Of a stretch of 64,000 bases of DNA, positions 12,964 through 26,983 are shown in pieces. Source of the stretch: Leucaena leucocephala (taxonomy: Eukaryota; Streptophyta; Magnoliopsida; Fabales; Fabaceae); NCBI GenBank assembly GCA_037074615.1, contig CM073518.1:20784501-20848500 (forward strand). Direction: 5' to 3'. The translations under genes were made by a program, and so were the position numbers. How positions within the stretch are numbered: position 1 is the stretch's first letter; every line of letters starts with the position of its first letter. The notes beneath the pieces were generated by a model. It saw only the letters and a list, made by a program, of their open reading frames with translations. It searched no databases and was not told the origin of the DNA.

Positions 12964-15900
12964 TCACTTATGCTTGGAAATTTGCTTGTAATATTCAGAG
13001 AGAGCCCACAATGGGAACACGTCTCTATACATTACATAATGCATCATGCAATTCCTCATAAATACTCCCGTCGATTCCTATAAATAATAACTCACAAATA
13101 TTAATTAATTCCAAATTAATTAAATAAGTATAAGAGGTATAAGAACTCACTTGTTGCGGCCAGCCCCCGTCTTCTAATTGAGAATTAATTAAATCTTTTG
13201 CTCCACGATGAAGAGGACTCGGGTCTCTCTCTGCCTAATAATCCAACCAAATCAAATGAAACAAATACTAATAATTAAATTAGAGTTGAGTTTCATTCCT
13301 TCATGTTTAGAAGTTGAATTAATTAATATAGTTTTGCATGTGTTTTTGAATGAATTTTCTACTTGTTTATCAACAAACACAAACGTCACTCATAAAGTTT
13401 GGATCGTGCTTCATTCATGTTGGATGATATAGTACGTAAACCTTAATTATGATAAGTTTGGATGCATTTGAAGCAACTGACTCGATTCTTTCTATGTATT
13501 CTCTCTAAATATAGCAGTTAAATAATTGATTTATAAATATTAAAAAAATTAGTTAATTCAATTATTTGTAAAAAGTACTTAATTTTTCTAAAATACTCCT
13601 TTAATCATTTGTATTGGTTTCAACCCTTATAATAAAAAAATATTTTTAAATGTATAATCAATATGGATAGTTTAAAAAAATTATAAATTTAAGAAATAAA
13701 GTAAATTGAAGTATTATATTTAGAATTAAAGAAAATTTATTAACTAACTCCTAAATTTAGAACTGGAGGGAGTAAAATGGTACTGATGGTTTGTCTAAAT
13801 ATATACAAACTAAACCTATTGTAAGAACCAAAATACCTAGAGAGAAACTTGATCCAAAAAAAGAACATGTATATGATGACTACATAGTTAGAACTGATAA
13901 TATTAGTTAACCCGTCCGATTACAAGTTAGCCTGTCATTGGGTACATGTTAGGTGGTGCGGGTTCATTGATAACTTACTTGGCCAGCATACATAAGACCC
14001 ATCATAGCCCATGCTGTTTGTGCTACGTTTGATCTGCTTCCTTCAAGTGGTACATACTTCTGCATCATCCATCAAAGTCTTTTAAACTAACTATCAACAA
14101 TAAAAGCAGAATATTAATATTATTGAAATCAAAGATCAGGTATTGTATTAATCCACCTTTGTAGGGCATGAAAGATAACTCTCTCCCCACCCGCCATCTT
14201 GTTTTTGTGTTGTGAGAAGAAAATTAACAGCTTTGCGAATAGAAGCACAATTGTCATAAGTTTTTCCTGCTGCAACAAGTCCACCAAGTGCAAACAATGT
14301 TCCATATATGAAGCAAATTCCCCAGTTTCCATACCAAGAACCATCTTCTGTTTGAGTGTCTTCAATGTATCTCACAGCATTCGTAATGAAATTCTCAATT
14401 TCTTTCTTTCTATGTGTTGGATATAACTCTTTAAACAAAACTAAAGCCTGTATTGCTGCTCCAGTGCACTCAACATATTCATGCTCCACTACAATATTCT
14501 CCAAAAATTCAATAGGATTCAACACCTGCTCTCAAAAAACACAAACAAATTAAGGTTTCATCGATGAAAATATTATATTTCAATTTTTTAGTCCAAAATA
14601 TGTTTTTATAACCCTATGAGCCACCCAGTACTCGATATATTTTTTAGATACTATTATCAGGTATCCGAGCAATAGACAATCTAGATTGAGGCATTGTAAC
14701 TAGGATACCTCTCCTTAGTGGTCTTTTTGAACAACATGGGAATCGAATATCAATCTTCCCACTTTGTGATCTAATTAATCCACCACTAGATAAGTACCTT
14801 TGGATGAGTCCAAAATATGTTTTGTTCACTTAAAATATTAATAAATCATATATAGATCTTACTTCTAACCATTCTTGACCTCTGATTGGTTCCCAGACTG
14901 TTAAACCACCTTTTTTACTCTGCACATATTATCACAAAAAGTATCCATGGATTAGTACATGATCATACCAAATTGAATATTCATTAACTGATTCAAATTG
15001 ACAAAAAAAAATCACCTGAAGTGACAATAGTATGTTGACGGAATCAAACAATCTGTTAGGTTCCATCTTTTCACCTACAATCTCTGGAGGTAGCTTTGAT
15101 AGAAGAAGACAACACTAAAACAAACAATGATATTAATGGTCACATATATGAAATAACACAAGCATAATTAATTAAGTATATCAAGTTAATTAATCACCTT
15201 AAAAGCTTCTGCTGTGCAATCTGAAACTGGCACTCCATGGTCTTGATCAGAGAAAGTCCATGACCCTTTAGAAATGTGACGATACATACTCTTGAAGTCA
15301 CCAGAAGGATTGTTCTTAATCTGACCATATTGTTATATATCCATCATTAAAATAAAATAAAATTACACTAGCTAATAATTAGTCATTGAATAGGTTTTCC
15401 CATAAGATTATTAATGAAACAAACTTGAGATTCCTTGATGAAATAATGTGCTCTTGCAAGTGTGGGAGCGAATTCTTCAACTAGGTTTGTGGAAAGCAAA
15501 GCTTGAATAACAAAGCCAGCATCCCATGTTTGGCTTCCAAAACTCTGCACACAAATATCAAGTCTAAAATTAGTTTACATTAAAATAGTTTGTGAATTTT
15601 AATAATTTTAATTTAATTTCTTACAATTATCATCTCGTATTGACTTCTCACCTGCATGGTCATTCCATCTTCTGAAACCCATAAATAATCAGGAACCCTG
15701 GCAAGATGCTTCTTGAAAGCTTCTCCAGTCGGATCTTCAGCCCAACAAGCAACCATACACAGAGACTGTGACAAGTAGAAAATGACATTTTTTTTAATTA
15801 ATATGATAATTTTACTATTTCCAATCTTAACTTCAAATGATCATTTGATGTTGTACTGTATTTGTTAACTAACAAAGAAAATTATACCTTTTCCACACAT

Positions 15901-16079
15901 CCAGCAGTCATGTATCGAGTATTCTCATCTTCATAGTGAATATGCTTTATTGTTTTTTGAAGGGCCTTCTCTCTCACCAATTTGTTGAAGGGCCAACGAG
16001 TAAGAAGTGGTTCAGTTAGTATATATAAGCTATCCCACATGAGGTCTTGTATCAAGGGATGTGGACAGTAAAGATCCTC
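12964..16079 (-). pseudogene. OSC B 3' half without 5' exons (unit 2)
   Basis: Exons 7-16 from 16079 down to the TGA at 12964-12966; interior exons are obtained from unit 1 by adding 7009. Exon 13 is 14157-14525 and encodes the same peptide as B1. There is no promoter and no exons 1-6; it follows the unit 3 A pseudogene in transcription order. Confidence 0.85.
14607..14806 (-). mobile_element. SINE copy in B intron 12 (unit 2)
   Basis: Same insertion as at 7598-7797, copied with the 7-kb unit, with both 17-bp flanking repeats intact. Confidence 0.6.
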
Positions 16080-16283
16080 CTATAATATATACATATATAT
16101 ATATGAATAATAATCTAATAAGTTAATACTTCCATAATGATAAGAATATGACCCATTGGTCATTACTCATTACATATATGGATCCAAAAATCAAGATTTT
16201 ACACATCTCTCCCCTAGGTTGTAGATGCTAACAAATTAAGCAATGTGAAGCAGGAGCAACATATTTAAAGTGTGTGTTGAAGA

Positions 16284-19161
16284 TTATAATGATGGAAGTC
16301 TTTTGTGAAATTCCGAAAGAGCCCACATTGGATATACATTTCTATACATTGGGTAATGTAACATGCAGACTACTAATTAATTAATATTCTTAATTAAATA
16401 AAATTTGATTTATCGTTCCGATTAATTTAAAGAATCTGCGAAGTACGTAAGAAAAACTCACTTGTTGTGGCCAATCTCCGCCTTCTAACTGAGAATTTAT
16501 AAGAAACTTTGCTCCACGACGAAGAGTTGTTGGGTCTCTGTCCATCTATCCAACAAAAAGTATATTAATTATTTAATTAATTAATAAGCATAATATAACA
16601 TCCATCGCTCTAATTTTATTTATAATACATCCAATATCTTAATCATATATATATATTTAACATTAATTAAGATTATTTGCATTATCTATTACTCCTCCAG
16701 TTATAAATATAGAAGCTAGTAGAAAGCTTAATTTTAGTTATAAACATAAAATTTTAAACCACTTTATTTTTTATATTTATTATTTTTTTTAAATTAATTT
16801 ACTAAATTTCAGAACTGATATATAATCTAGTGTTACATAGATATTTTAGAGTGATCACGTCATATTTGTTATAATTAACTGATTTATCTAATTTCTATAA
16901 TCTATTTAAATTAATTAAATAACTCTTATATTAAATACAATATAAGTATTAAATATTTTAAGGAAAATAAGAAAGAAAGAAAGTTTTTTTACTTACTCGG
17001 CCAGCATGACTAAGACCCATCATAGCCCAAGCTGTTTGTACTACATGTGATCGGTTTCCTTCAAGTGGAACAAATTTCTGCAACATTATTAATCATAAAA
17101 TATTTGAATTAGAGAAAAAATGATCAAACAAACTGACAACAACCACATAATAATAATCAAAGTGAAAAAATGAAACCTTTGTAGCGCATGAAAGATAGCT
17201 CTCTCCCCACCCACCATCTTCATTTTGTATTGAACAAAGAAAATTCACAGCTCTACGAATGGTATTACACTTGTTATACGTCTTGCCTGCTGCAGCAAGT
17301 CCTCTAAGTGCAAACATTGTTCCATAAGTGAAGCAAATCCCCCAATTTCCGTACCATGAACCATCTTTTGTTTGCATTTCTTCAATGTATCTTATAGCTT
17401 TGGTAACAAAGTTCTCAATCTCTTTCTTCCTATGTGTTGGATACAATTCTCTAAACATAACTAAAGCCTGTGTTGGTGACCCTGTGCATTCAACAGCTTC
17501 ATGCTCAAGCACTATGTATTCAAAAAATTCTATAGAATTTAGAACCTAATCGTATATCCAAACAAGAAGATTATAATGCATTCAAGGGCAGCCTAATACA
17601 CAAAATTCCTACCAGATAAAGTATAAGAAGGAACATATAATACAACATTATCCCTATAAATGGAGAGAGTATTTTCAAGATTTGACCCATGATTTAGAAG
17701 TTATATCACAACAAATTTACTATTGCGCTGAGACTCACAATGATTATAATGCTTTATTGAGTTCATTTAAAATGTGAATATGGGGTCAATGGTAACACTT
17801 ACTTCTAACCACTCTTGTGCTTTGATTGGTTCCCAAGCTGATAAACCGTCTCTTTTACTCTAAAAGTAAATCATAATCAAGTTATTTTAAAGATTATTAC
17901 TCCTCCGATCCTTAATATATGATTTAGTTAAGGAGTTTATTTTAGTTCTAAATATAAAATATATTTTCTATATTTATAAAACATACTTGAGATTCCTTAA
18001 TGAAATAATGTCCTCTTGCAAGTGTTGGAGCAATATCCTCAACAAGATCAGTGGCAACCAAAGCTTGAATGGCAAAGCTAGCATCCCATGTTTGGCTTCC
18101 AAAACTCTACATATAAAAATATCAAACCTCCAACTTTTATTTTATAGCTTATGAAAACAATTAGATAGTATTCAATATAAATAATAAAGCTTAGTTATAG
18201 CTTGAATTAAAACCTGCATAGTCATTCCATCTTCTGAAAGTCACAAATAATCAGGAACCCTTCCAAGATACTTCTTGAAGGCATCTCCATTTGGATCTTC
18301 AGCCCAACAAGCAATCATACATATTGCCTGTCACAAGTATATATAGAAGAGCATTGACTTGTACTTAATTTCAACTCATTTGATGGTTAGTTTATTAATT
18401 AACTGGGTTAAGGTTCAATTTTATATTATAAGTTATCACATAGTAGTGATGTTTCTCTAGAAAAATTTTGAGTTCAATGTCACCCCAAAAAATTAAAAAT
18501 AGAGCAATGTTACCCCTGGTCATTAAAAATATTGACACTTAACGTTAATTTTTAGTAATTAATATTATTTTTTTAATAATTAGGATGACTTTGCTCCTTT
18601 TTCAATACTTTTAGGACGATATTGAACCAAAAAAAAAAAATTCTAGAACAACATTATTCCTACAAGATAACTTTTGAGAAAAAAATTGACCCTTAACTCT
18701 TAATTAAATATAGAGATGAGACCTTCTCTACAGCTGTAGTACTTATGTATTGAGTATTCTCATCTTCATAGTGTACATATTTCATTGTTACTTGGAGGAC
18801 TTTTTCTCTAATCGACTTGTTGAAAGGCCAACGAGGGAGAAGTGGTTCAATTAGTGTATACAAACTATCCCAGATAAGATCTTGTATCAAGGGATGGAGA
18901 CAACTAAGATCCTCCTGTGACGTGAAAACAACATATTTTTATTAGTAAATAACGATGAAAATCAAATCAAACTAATTAGATAATAATTCATCACCTTGGC
19001 ACAAAGGTTGCGAGTTTTGTTCCAATTAATTTGATTGTAAGGTTGAAGATGAAGTTCTTGTCTAAGCTGAAGAATTAGAGGTGTAATTGGACCCACAAAC
19101 CTCTTTCCATATAAGTAAGACATTGGCATGTAAACCGGTCGAAAATATATCCACACTTTAG
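16284..19161 (-). pseudogene. Type A OSC pseudogene, unit 3
   Basis: Copy at offset 14018 with the shared lesions (exon 8 TGA at 18241-18243; exons 1-5 and 10-11 absent; truncated last exon). Exon 13 (17177-17545) has Arg in ALRGLAAAG, as in unit 5. A private G-to-T change sits just inside intron 14 near 16990. Confidence 0.9.
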
Positions 19162-19972
19162 CTGCGTTCATTTGATTGAGGTTCAACAAATTAAAGAACA
19201 AATCATTGGACAGAGCAACTCAAATTCAACGTTGGAATTAGATCTAGTTATTGATAGTTGCATATATGGTTTAATACTTCCCCCAATAATCATTATATAA
19301 AAGCTAGATAACTAAAACATAGAGATTAAAAAATTAATTTAATTAATCATTATACTTCCCCCAAATTAAATTTATAATATATATTTATGTTTATATTAAT
19401 TTTTAATTATTTGATCTGCAATAATCTAATCTAAGAATATGTTAATTTGTCATATATCCATACATAAAATGTAAGATGTAAAAAGTGAGAAAATAATTAT
19501 ATTAAAGCATTGACTGAGGCTATTTAGCTAAAGGAAGATATTAAAAATATTGATATTATAAATATATAAAATATCCATTAGTCAGTTACAAGTTCACAAC
19601 CTTAGGTCCACATACAAGTGTTTCTATATGTAGTTGGACTTTCCTATATTGTAGGATTTTCACTAATTGGTGTGTGCTTCATCCTTTTTTCTATTTTGAT
19701 AAAATGACAAGGGCTACAAAAGGACTAATAAGAATATATATATAAAGGGAAATTACAATGAGTTCTAAATTAAGAAATTTAATTAATCAAAATCTCAATA
19801 ATAACTATCAAGCTAATAATGATAAGTTTTAGTACAAAAATTGACAATAAATTTATGTTACTTTATAATATTTTAGTAATTAAATCATTTTCACCTCATA
19901 ATAATTCACCCATATATAAACTATATATATATATTGGATATTGGTTAATTTGTAGTATGAAGGATGCCAACT

Positions 19973-22900
19973 TCACTTATGCTTGGAAATTTGCTTGTAA
20001 TATTCAGAGAGAGCCCACAATGGGAACACGTCTCTATACATTACATAATGCATCATGCAATTCCTCATAAATACTCCCGTCGATTCCTATAAATAATAAC
20101 TCACAAATATTAATTAATTCCAAATTAATTAAATAAGTATAAGAGGTATAAGAACTCACTTGTTGCGGCCAGCCCCCGTCTTCTAATTGAGAATTAATTA
20201 AATCTTTTGCTCCACGATGAAGAGGACTCGGGTCTCTCTCTGCCTAATAATCCAACCAAATCAAATGAAACAAATACTAATAATTAAATTAGAGTTGAGT
20301 TTCATTCCTTCATGTTTAGAAGTTGAATTAATTAATATAGTTTTGCATGTGTTTTTGAATGAATTTTCTACTTGTTTATCAACAAACACAAACGTCACTC
20401 ATAAAGTTTGGATCGTGCTTCATTCATGTTGGATGATATAGTACGTAAACCTTAATTATGATAAGTTTGGATGCATTTGAAGCAACTGACTCGATTCTTT
20501 CTATGTATTCTCTCTAAATATAGCAGTTAAATAATTGATTTATAAATATTAAAAAAATTAGTTAATTCAATTATTTGTAAAAAGTACTTAATTTTTCTAA
20601 AATACTCCTTTAATCATTTGTATTGGTTTCAACCCTTATAATAAAAAAATATTTTTAAATGTATAATCAATATGGATAGTTTAAAAAAATTATAAATTTA
20701 AGAAATAAAGTAAATTGAAGTATTATATTTAGAATTAAAGAAAATTTATTAACTAACTCCTAAATTTAGAACTGGAGGGAGTAAAATGGTACTGATGGTT
20801 TGTCTAAATATATACAAACTAAACCTATTGTAAGAACCAAAATACCTAGAGAGAAACTTGATCCAAAAAAAGAACATGTATATGATGACTACATAGTTAG
20901 AACTGATAATATTAGTTAACCCGTCCGATTACAAGTTAGCCTGTCATTGGGTACATGTTAGGTGGTGCGGGTTCATTGATAACTTACTTGGCCAGCATAC
21001 ATAAGACCCATCATAGCCCATGCTGTTTGTGCTACGTTTGATCTGCTTCCTTCAAGTGGTACATACTTCTGCATCATCCATCAAAGTCTTTTAAACTAAC
21101 TATCAACAATAAAAGCAGAATATTAATATTATTGAAATCAAAGATCAGGTATTGTATTAATCCACCTTTGTAGGGCATGAAAGATAACTCTCTCCCCACC
21201 CGCCATCTTGTTTTTGTGTTGTGAGAAGAAAATTAACAGCTTTGCGAATAGAAGCACAATTGTCATAAGTTTTTCCTGCTGCAACAAGTCCACCAAGTGC
21301 AAACAATGTTCCATATATGAAGCAAATTCCCCAGTTTCCATACCAAGAACCATCTTCTGTTTGAGTGTCTTCAATGTATCTCACAGCATTCGTAATGAAA
21401 TTCTCAATTTCTTTCTTTCTATGTGTTGGATATAACTCTTTAAACAAAACTAAAGCCTGTATTGCTGCTCCAGTGCACTCAACATATTCATGCTCCACTA
21501 CAATATTCTCCAAAAATTCAATAGGATTCAACACCTGCTCTCAAAAAACACAAACAAATTAAGGTTTCATCGATGAAAATATTATATTTCAATTTTTTAG
21601 TCCAAAATATGTTTTTATAACCCTATGAGCCACCCAGTACTCGATATATTTTTTAGATACTATTATCAGGTATCCGAGCAATAGACAATCTAGATTGAGG
21701 CATTGTAACTAGGATACCTCTCCTTAGTGGTCTTTTTGAACAACATGGGAATCGAATATCAATCTTCCCACTTTGTGATCTAATTAATCCACCACTAGAT
21801 AAGTACCTTTGGATGAGTCCAAAATATGTTTTGTTCACTTAAAATATTAATAAATCATATATAGATCTTACTTCTAACCATTCTTGACCTCTGATTGGTT
21901 CCCAGACTGTTAAACCACCTTTTTTACTCTGCACATATTATCACAAAAAGTATCCATGGATTAGTACATGATCATACCAAATTGAATATTCATTAACTGA
22001 TTCAAATTGACAAAAAAAAATCACCTGAAGTGACAATAGTATGTTGACGGAATCAAACAATCTGTTAGGTTCCATCTTTTCACCTACAATCTCTGGAGGT
22101 AGCTTTGATAGAAGAAGACAACACTAAAACAAACAATGATATTAATGGTCACATATATGAAATAACACAAGCATAATTAATTAAGTATATCAAGTTAATT
22201 AATCACCTTAAAAGCTTCTGCTGTGCAATCTGAAACTGGCACTCCATGGTCTTGATCAGAGAAAGTCCATGACCCTTTAGAAATGTGACGATACATACTC
22301 TTGAAGTCACCAGAAGGATTGTTCTTAATCTGACCATATTGTTATATATCCATCATTAAAATAAAATAAAATTACACTAGCTAATAATTAGTCATTGAAT
22401 AGGTTTTCCCATAAGATTATTAATGAAACAAACTTGAGATTCCTTGATGAAATAATGTGCTCTTGCAAGTGTGGGAGCGAATTCTTCAACTAGGTTTGTG
22501 GAAAGCAAAGCTTGAATAACAAAGCCAGCATCCCATGTTTGGCTTCCAAAACTCTGCACACAAATATCAAGTCTAAAATTAGTTTACATTAAAATAGTTT
22601 GTGAATTTTAATAATTTTAATTTAATTTCTTACAATTATCATCTCGTATTGACTTCTCACCTGCATGGTCATTCCATCTTCTGAAACCCATAAATAATCA
22701 GGAACCCTGGCAAGATGCTTCTTGAAAGCTTCTCCAGTCGGATCTTCAGCCCAACAAGCAACCATACACAGAGACTGTGACAAGTAGAAAATGACATTTT
22801 TTTTAATTAATATGATAATTTTACTATTTCCAATCTTAACTTCAAATGATCATTTGATGTTGTACTGTATTTGTTAACTAACAAAGAAAATTATACCTTT

Positions 22901-23088
22901 TCCACACATCCAGCAGTCATGTATCGAGTATTCTCATCTTCATAGTGAATATGCTTTATTGTTTTTTGAAGGGCCTTCTCTCTCACCAATTTGTTGAAGG
23001 GCCAACGAGTAAGAAGTGGTTCAGTTAGTATATATAAGCTATCCCACATGAGGTCTTGTATCAAGGGATGTGGACAGTAAAGATCCTC
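19973..23088 (-). pseudogene. OSC B 3' half without 5' exons (unit 3)
   Basis: Same content as the unit 4 copy: exons 7-16 from 23088 down to the TGA at 19973-19975, with large exon 13 at 21166-21534 and no lesion seen in the exons. It lacks exons 1-6 and a promoter, and sits directly after the unit 4 A pseudogene in transcription order. Interior exons are obtained from unit 1 by adding 14018. Confidence 0.85.
21616..21815 (-). mobile_element. SINE copy in B intron 12 (unit 3)
   Basis: Same insertion as at 7598-7797, copied with the 7-kb unit, with both flanking repeats intact. Confidence 0.6.
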
Positions 23089-23292
23089 CTATAATATATA
23101 CATATATATATATGAATAATAATCTAATAAGTTAATACTTCCATAATGATAAGAATATGACCCATTGGTCATTACTCATTACATATATGGATCCAAAAAT
23201 CAAGATTTTACACATCTCTCCCCTAGGTTGTAGATGCTAACAAATTAAGCAATGTGAAGCAGGAGCAACATATTTAAAGTGTGTGTTGAAGA

Positions 23293-26170
23293 TTATAATG
23301 ATGGAAGTCTTTTGTGAAATTCCGAAAGAGCCCACATTGGATATACATTTCTATACATTGGGTAATGTAACATGCAGACTACTAATTAATTAATATTCTT
23401 AATTAAATAAAATTTGATTTATCGTTCCGATTAATTTAAAGAATCTGCGAAGTACGTAAGAAAAACTCACTTGTTGTGGCCAATCTCCGCCTTCTAACTG
23501 AGAATTTATAAGAAACTTTGCTCCACGACGAAGAGTTGTTGGGTCTCTGTCCATCTATCCAACAAAAAGTATATTAATTATTTAATTAATTAATAAGCAT
23601 AATATAACATCCATCGCTCTAATTTTATTTATAATACATCCAATATCTTAATCATATATATATATTTAACATTAATTAAGATTATTTGCATTATCTATTA
23701 CTCCTCCAGTTATAAATATAGAAGCTAGTAGAAAGCTTAATTTTAGTTATAAACATAAAATTTTAAACCACTTTATTTTTTATATTTATTATTTTTTTTA
23801 AATTAATTTACTAAATTTCAGAACTGATATATAATCTAGTGTTACATAGATATTTTAGAGTGATCACGTCATATTTGTTATAATTAACTGATTTATCTAA
23901 TTTCTATAATCTATTTAAATTAATTAAATAACTCTTATATTAAATACAATATAAGTATTAAATATTTTAAGGAAAATAAGAAAGAAAGAAAGTTTTTTGA
24001 CTTACTCGGCCAGCATGACTAAGACCCATCATAGCCCAAGCTGTTTGTACTACATGTGATCGGTTTCCTTCAAGTGGAACAAATTTCTGCAACATTATTA
24101 ATCATAAAATATTTGAATTAGAGAAAAAATGATCAAACAAACTGACAACAACCACATAATAATAATCAAAGTGAAAAAATGAAACCTTTGTAGCGCATGA
24201 AAGATAGCTCTCTCCCCACCCACCATCTTCATTTTGTATTGAACAAAGAAAATTCACAGCTCTACGAATGGTATTACACTTGTTATACGTCTTGCCTGCT
24301 GCAGCAAGTCCACTAAGTGCAAACATTGTTCCATAAGTGAAGCAAATCCCCCAATTTCCGTACCATGAACCATCTTTTGTTTGCATTTCTTCAATGTATC
24401 TTATAGCTTTGGTAACAAAGTTCTCAATCTCTTTCTTCCTATGTGTTGGATACAATTCTCTAAACATAACTAAAGCCTGTGTTGGTGACCCTGTGCATTC
24501 AACAGCTTCATGCTCAAGCACTATGTATTCAAAAAATTCTATAGAATTTAGAACCTAATCGTATATCCAAACAAGAAGATTATAATGCATTCAAGGGCAG
24601 CCTAATACACAAAATTCCTACCAGATAAAGTATAAGAAGGAACATATAATACAACATTATCCCTATAAATGGAGAGACTATTTTCAAGATTTGACCCATG
24701 ATTTAAAAGTTATATCACAACAAATTTACTATTGCGCTGAGACTCACAATGATTATAATGCTTTATTGAGTTCATTTAAAATGTGAATATGGGGTCAATG
24801 GTAACACTTACTTCTAACCACTCTTGTGCTTTGATTGGTTCCCAAGCTGATAAACCGTCTCTTTTACTCTAAAAGTAAATCATAATCAAGTTATTTTAAA
24901 GATTATTACTCCTCCGATCCTTAATATATGATTTAGTTAAGGAGTTTATTTTAGTTCTAAATATAAAATATATTTTCTATATTTATAAAACATACTTGAG
25001 ATTCCTTAATGAAATAATGTCCTCTTGCAAGTGTTGGAGCAATATCCTCAACAAGATCAGTGGCAACCAAAGCTTGAATGGCAAAGCTAGCATCCCATGT
25101 TTGGCTTCCAAAACTCTACATATAAAAATATCAAACCTCCAACTTTTATTTTATAGCTTATGAAAACAATTAGATAGTATTCAATATAAATAATAAAGCT
25201 TAGTTATAGCTTGAATTAAAACCTGCATAGTCATTCCATCTTCTGAAAGTCACAAATAATCAGGAACCCTTCCAAGATACTTCTTGAAGGCATCTCCATT
25301 TGGATCTTCAGCCCAACAAGCAATCATACATATTGCCTGTCACAAGTATATATAGAAGAGCATTGACTTGTACTTAATTTCAACTCATTTGATGGTTAGT
25401 TTATTAATTAACTGGGTTAAGGTTCAATTTTATATTATAAGTTATCACATAGTAGTGATGTTTCTCTAGAAAAATTTTGAGTTCAATGTCACCCCAAAAA
25501 ATTAAAAATAGAGCAATGTTACCCCTGGTCATTAAAAATATTGACACTTAACGTTAATTTTTAGTAATTAATATTATTTTTTTAATAATTAGGATGACTT
25601 TGCTCCTTTTTCAATACTTTTAGGACGATATTGAACCAAAAAAAAAAAATTCTAGAACAACATTATTCCTACAAGATAACTTTTGAGAAAAAAATTGACC
25701 CTTAACTCTTAATTAAATATAGAGATGAGACCTTCTCTACAGCTGTAGTACTTATGTATTGAGTATTCTCATCTTCATAGTGTACATATTTCATTGTTAC
25801 TTGGAGGACTTTTTCTCTAATCGACTTGTTGAAAGGCCAACGAGGGAGAAGTGGTTCAATTAGTGTATACAAACTATCCCAGATAAGATCTTGTATCAAG
25901 GGATGGAGACAACTAAGATCCTCCTGTGACGTGAAAACAACATATTTTTATTAGTAAATAACGATGAAAATCAAATCAAACTAATTAGATAATAATTCAT
26001 CACCTTGGCACAAAGGTTGCGAGTTTTGTTCCAATTAATTTGATTGTAAGGTTGAAGATGAAGTTCTTGTCTAAGCTGAAGAATTAGAGGTGTAATTGGA
26101 CCCACAAACCTCTTTCCATATAAGTAAGACATTGGCATGTAAACCGGTCGAAAATATATCCACACTTTAG
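23293..26170 (-). pseudogene. Type A OSC pseudogene, unit 4
   Basis: Copy at offset 21027 with the shared lesions (exon 8 TGA at 25250-25252). Exon 13 (24186-24554) has Ser in ALSGLAAAG. A TA-run length change downstream of the B stop, near 26745, is shared only with unit 5. Confidence 0.9.
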
Positions 26171-26983
26171 CTGCGTTCATTTGATTGAGGTTCAACAAAT
26201 TAAAGAACAAATCATTGGACAGAGCAACTCAAATTCAACGTTGGAATTAGATCTAGTTATTGATAGTTGCATATATGGTTTAATACTTCCCCCAATAATC
26301 ATTATATAAAAGCTAGATAACTAAAACATAGAGATTAAAAAATTAATTTAATTAATCATTATACTTCCCCCAAATTAAATTTATAATATATATTTATGTT
26401 TATATTAATTTTTAATTATTTGATCTGCAATAATCTAATCTAAGAATATGTTAATTTGTCATATATCCATACATAAAATGTAAGATGTAAAAAGTGAGAA
26501 AATAATTATATTAAAGCATTGACTGAGGCTATTTAGCTAAAGGAAGATATTAAAAATATTGATATTATAAATATATAAAATATCCATTAGTCAGTTACAA
26601 GTTCACAACCTTAGGTCCACATACAAGTGTTTCTATATGTAGTTGGACTTTCCTATATTGTAGGATTTTCACTAATTGGTGTGTGCTTCATCCTTTTTTC
26701 TATTTTGATAAAATGACAAGGGCTACAAAAGGACTAATAAGAATATATATATATAAAGGGAAATTACAATGAGTTCTAAATTAAGAAATTTAATTAATCA
26801 AAATCTCAATAATAACTATCAAGCTAATAATGATAAGTTTTAGTACAAAAATTGACAATAAATTTATGTTACTTTATAATATTTTAGTAATTAAATCATT
26901 TTCACCTCATAATAATTCACCCATATATAAACTATATATATATATTGGATATTGGTTAATTTGTAGTATGAAGGATGCCAACT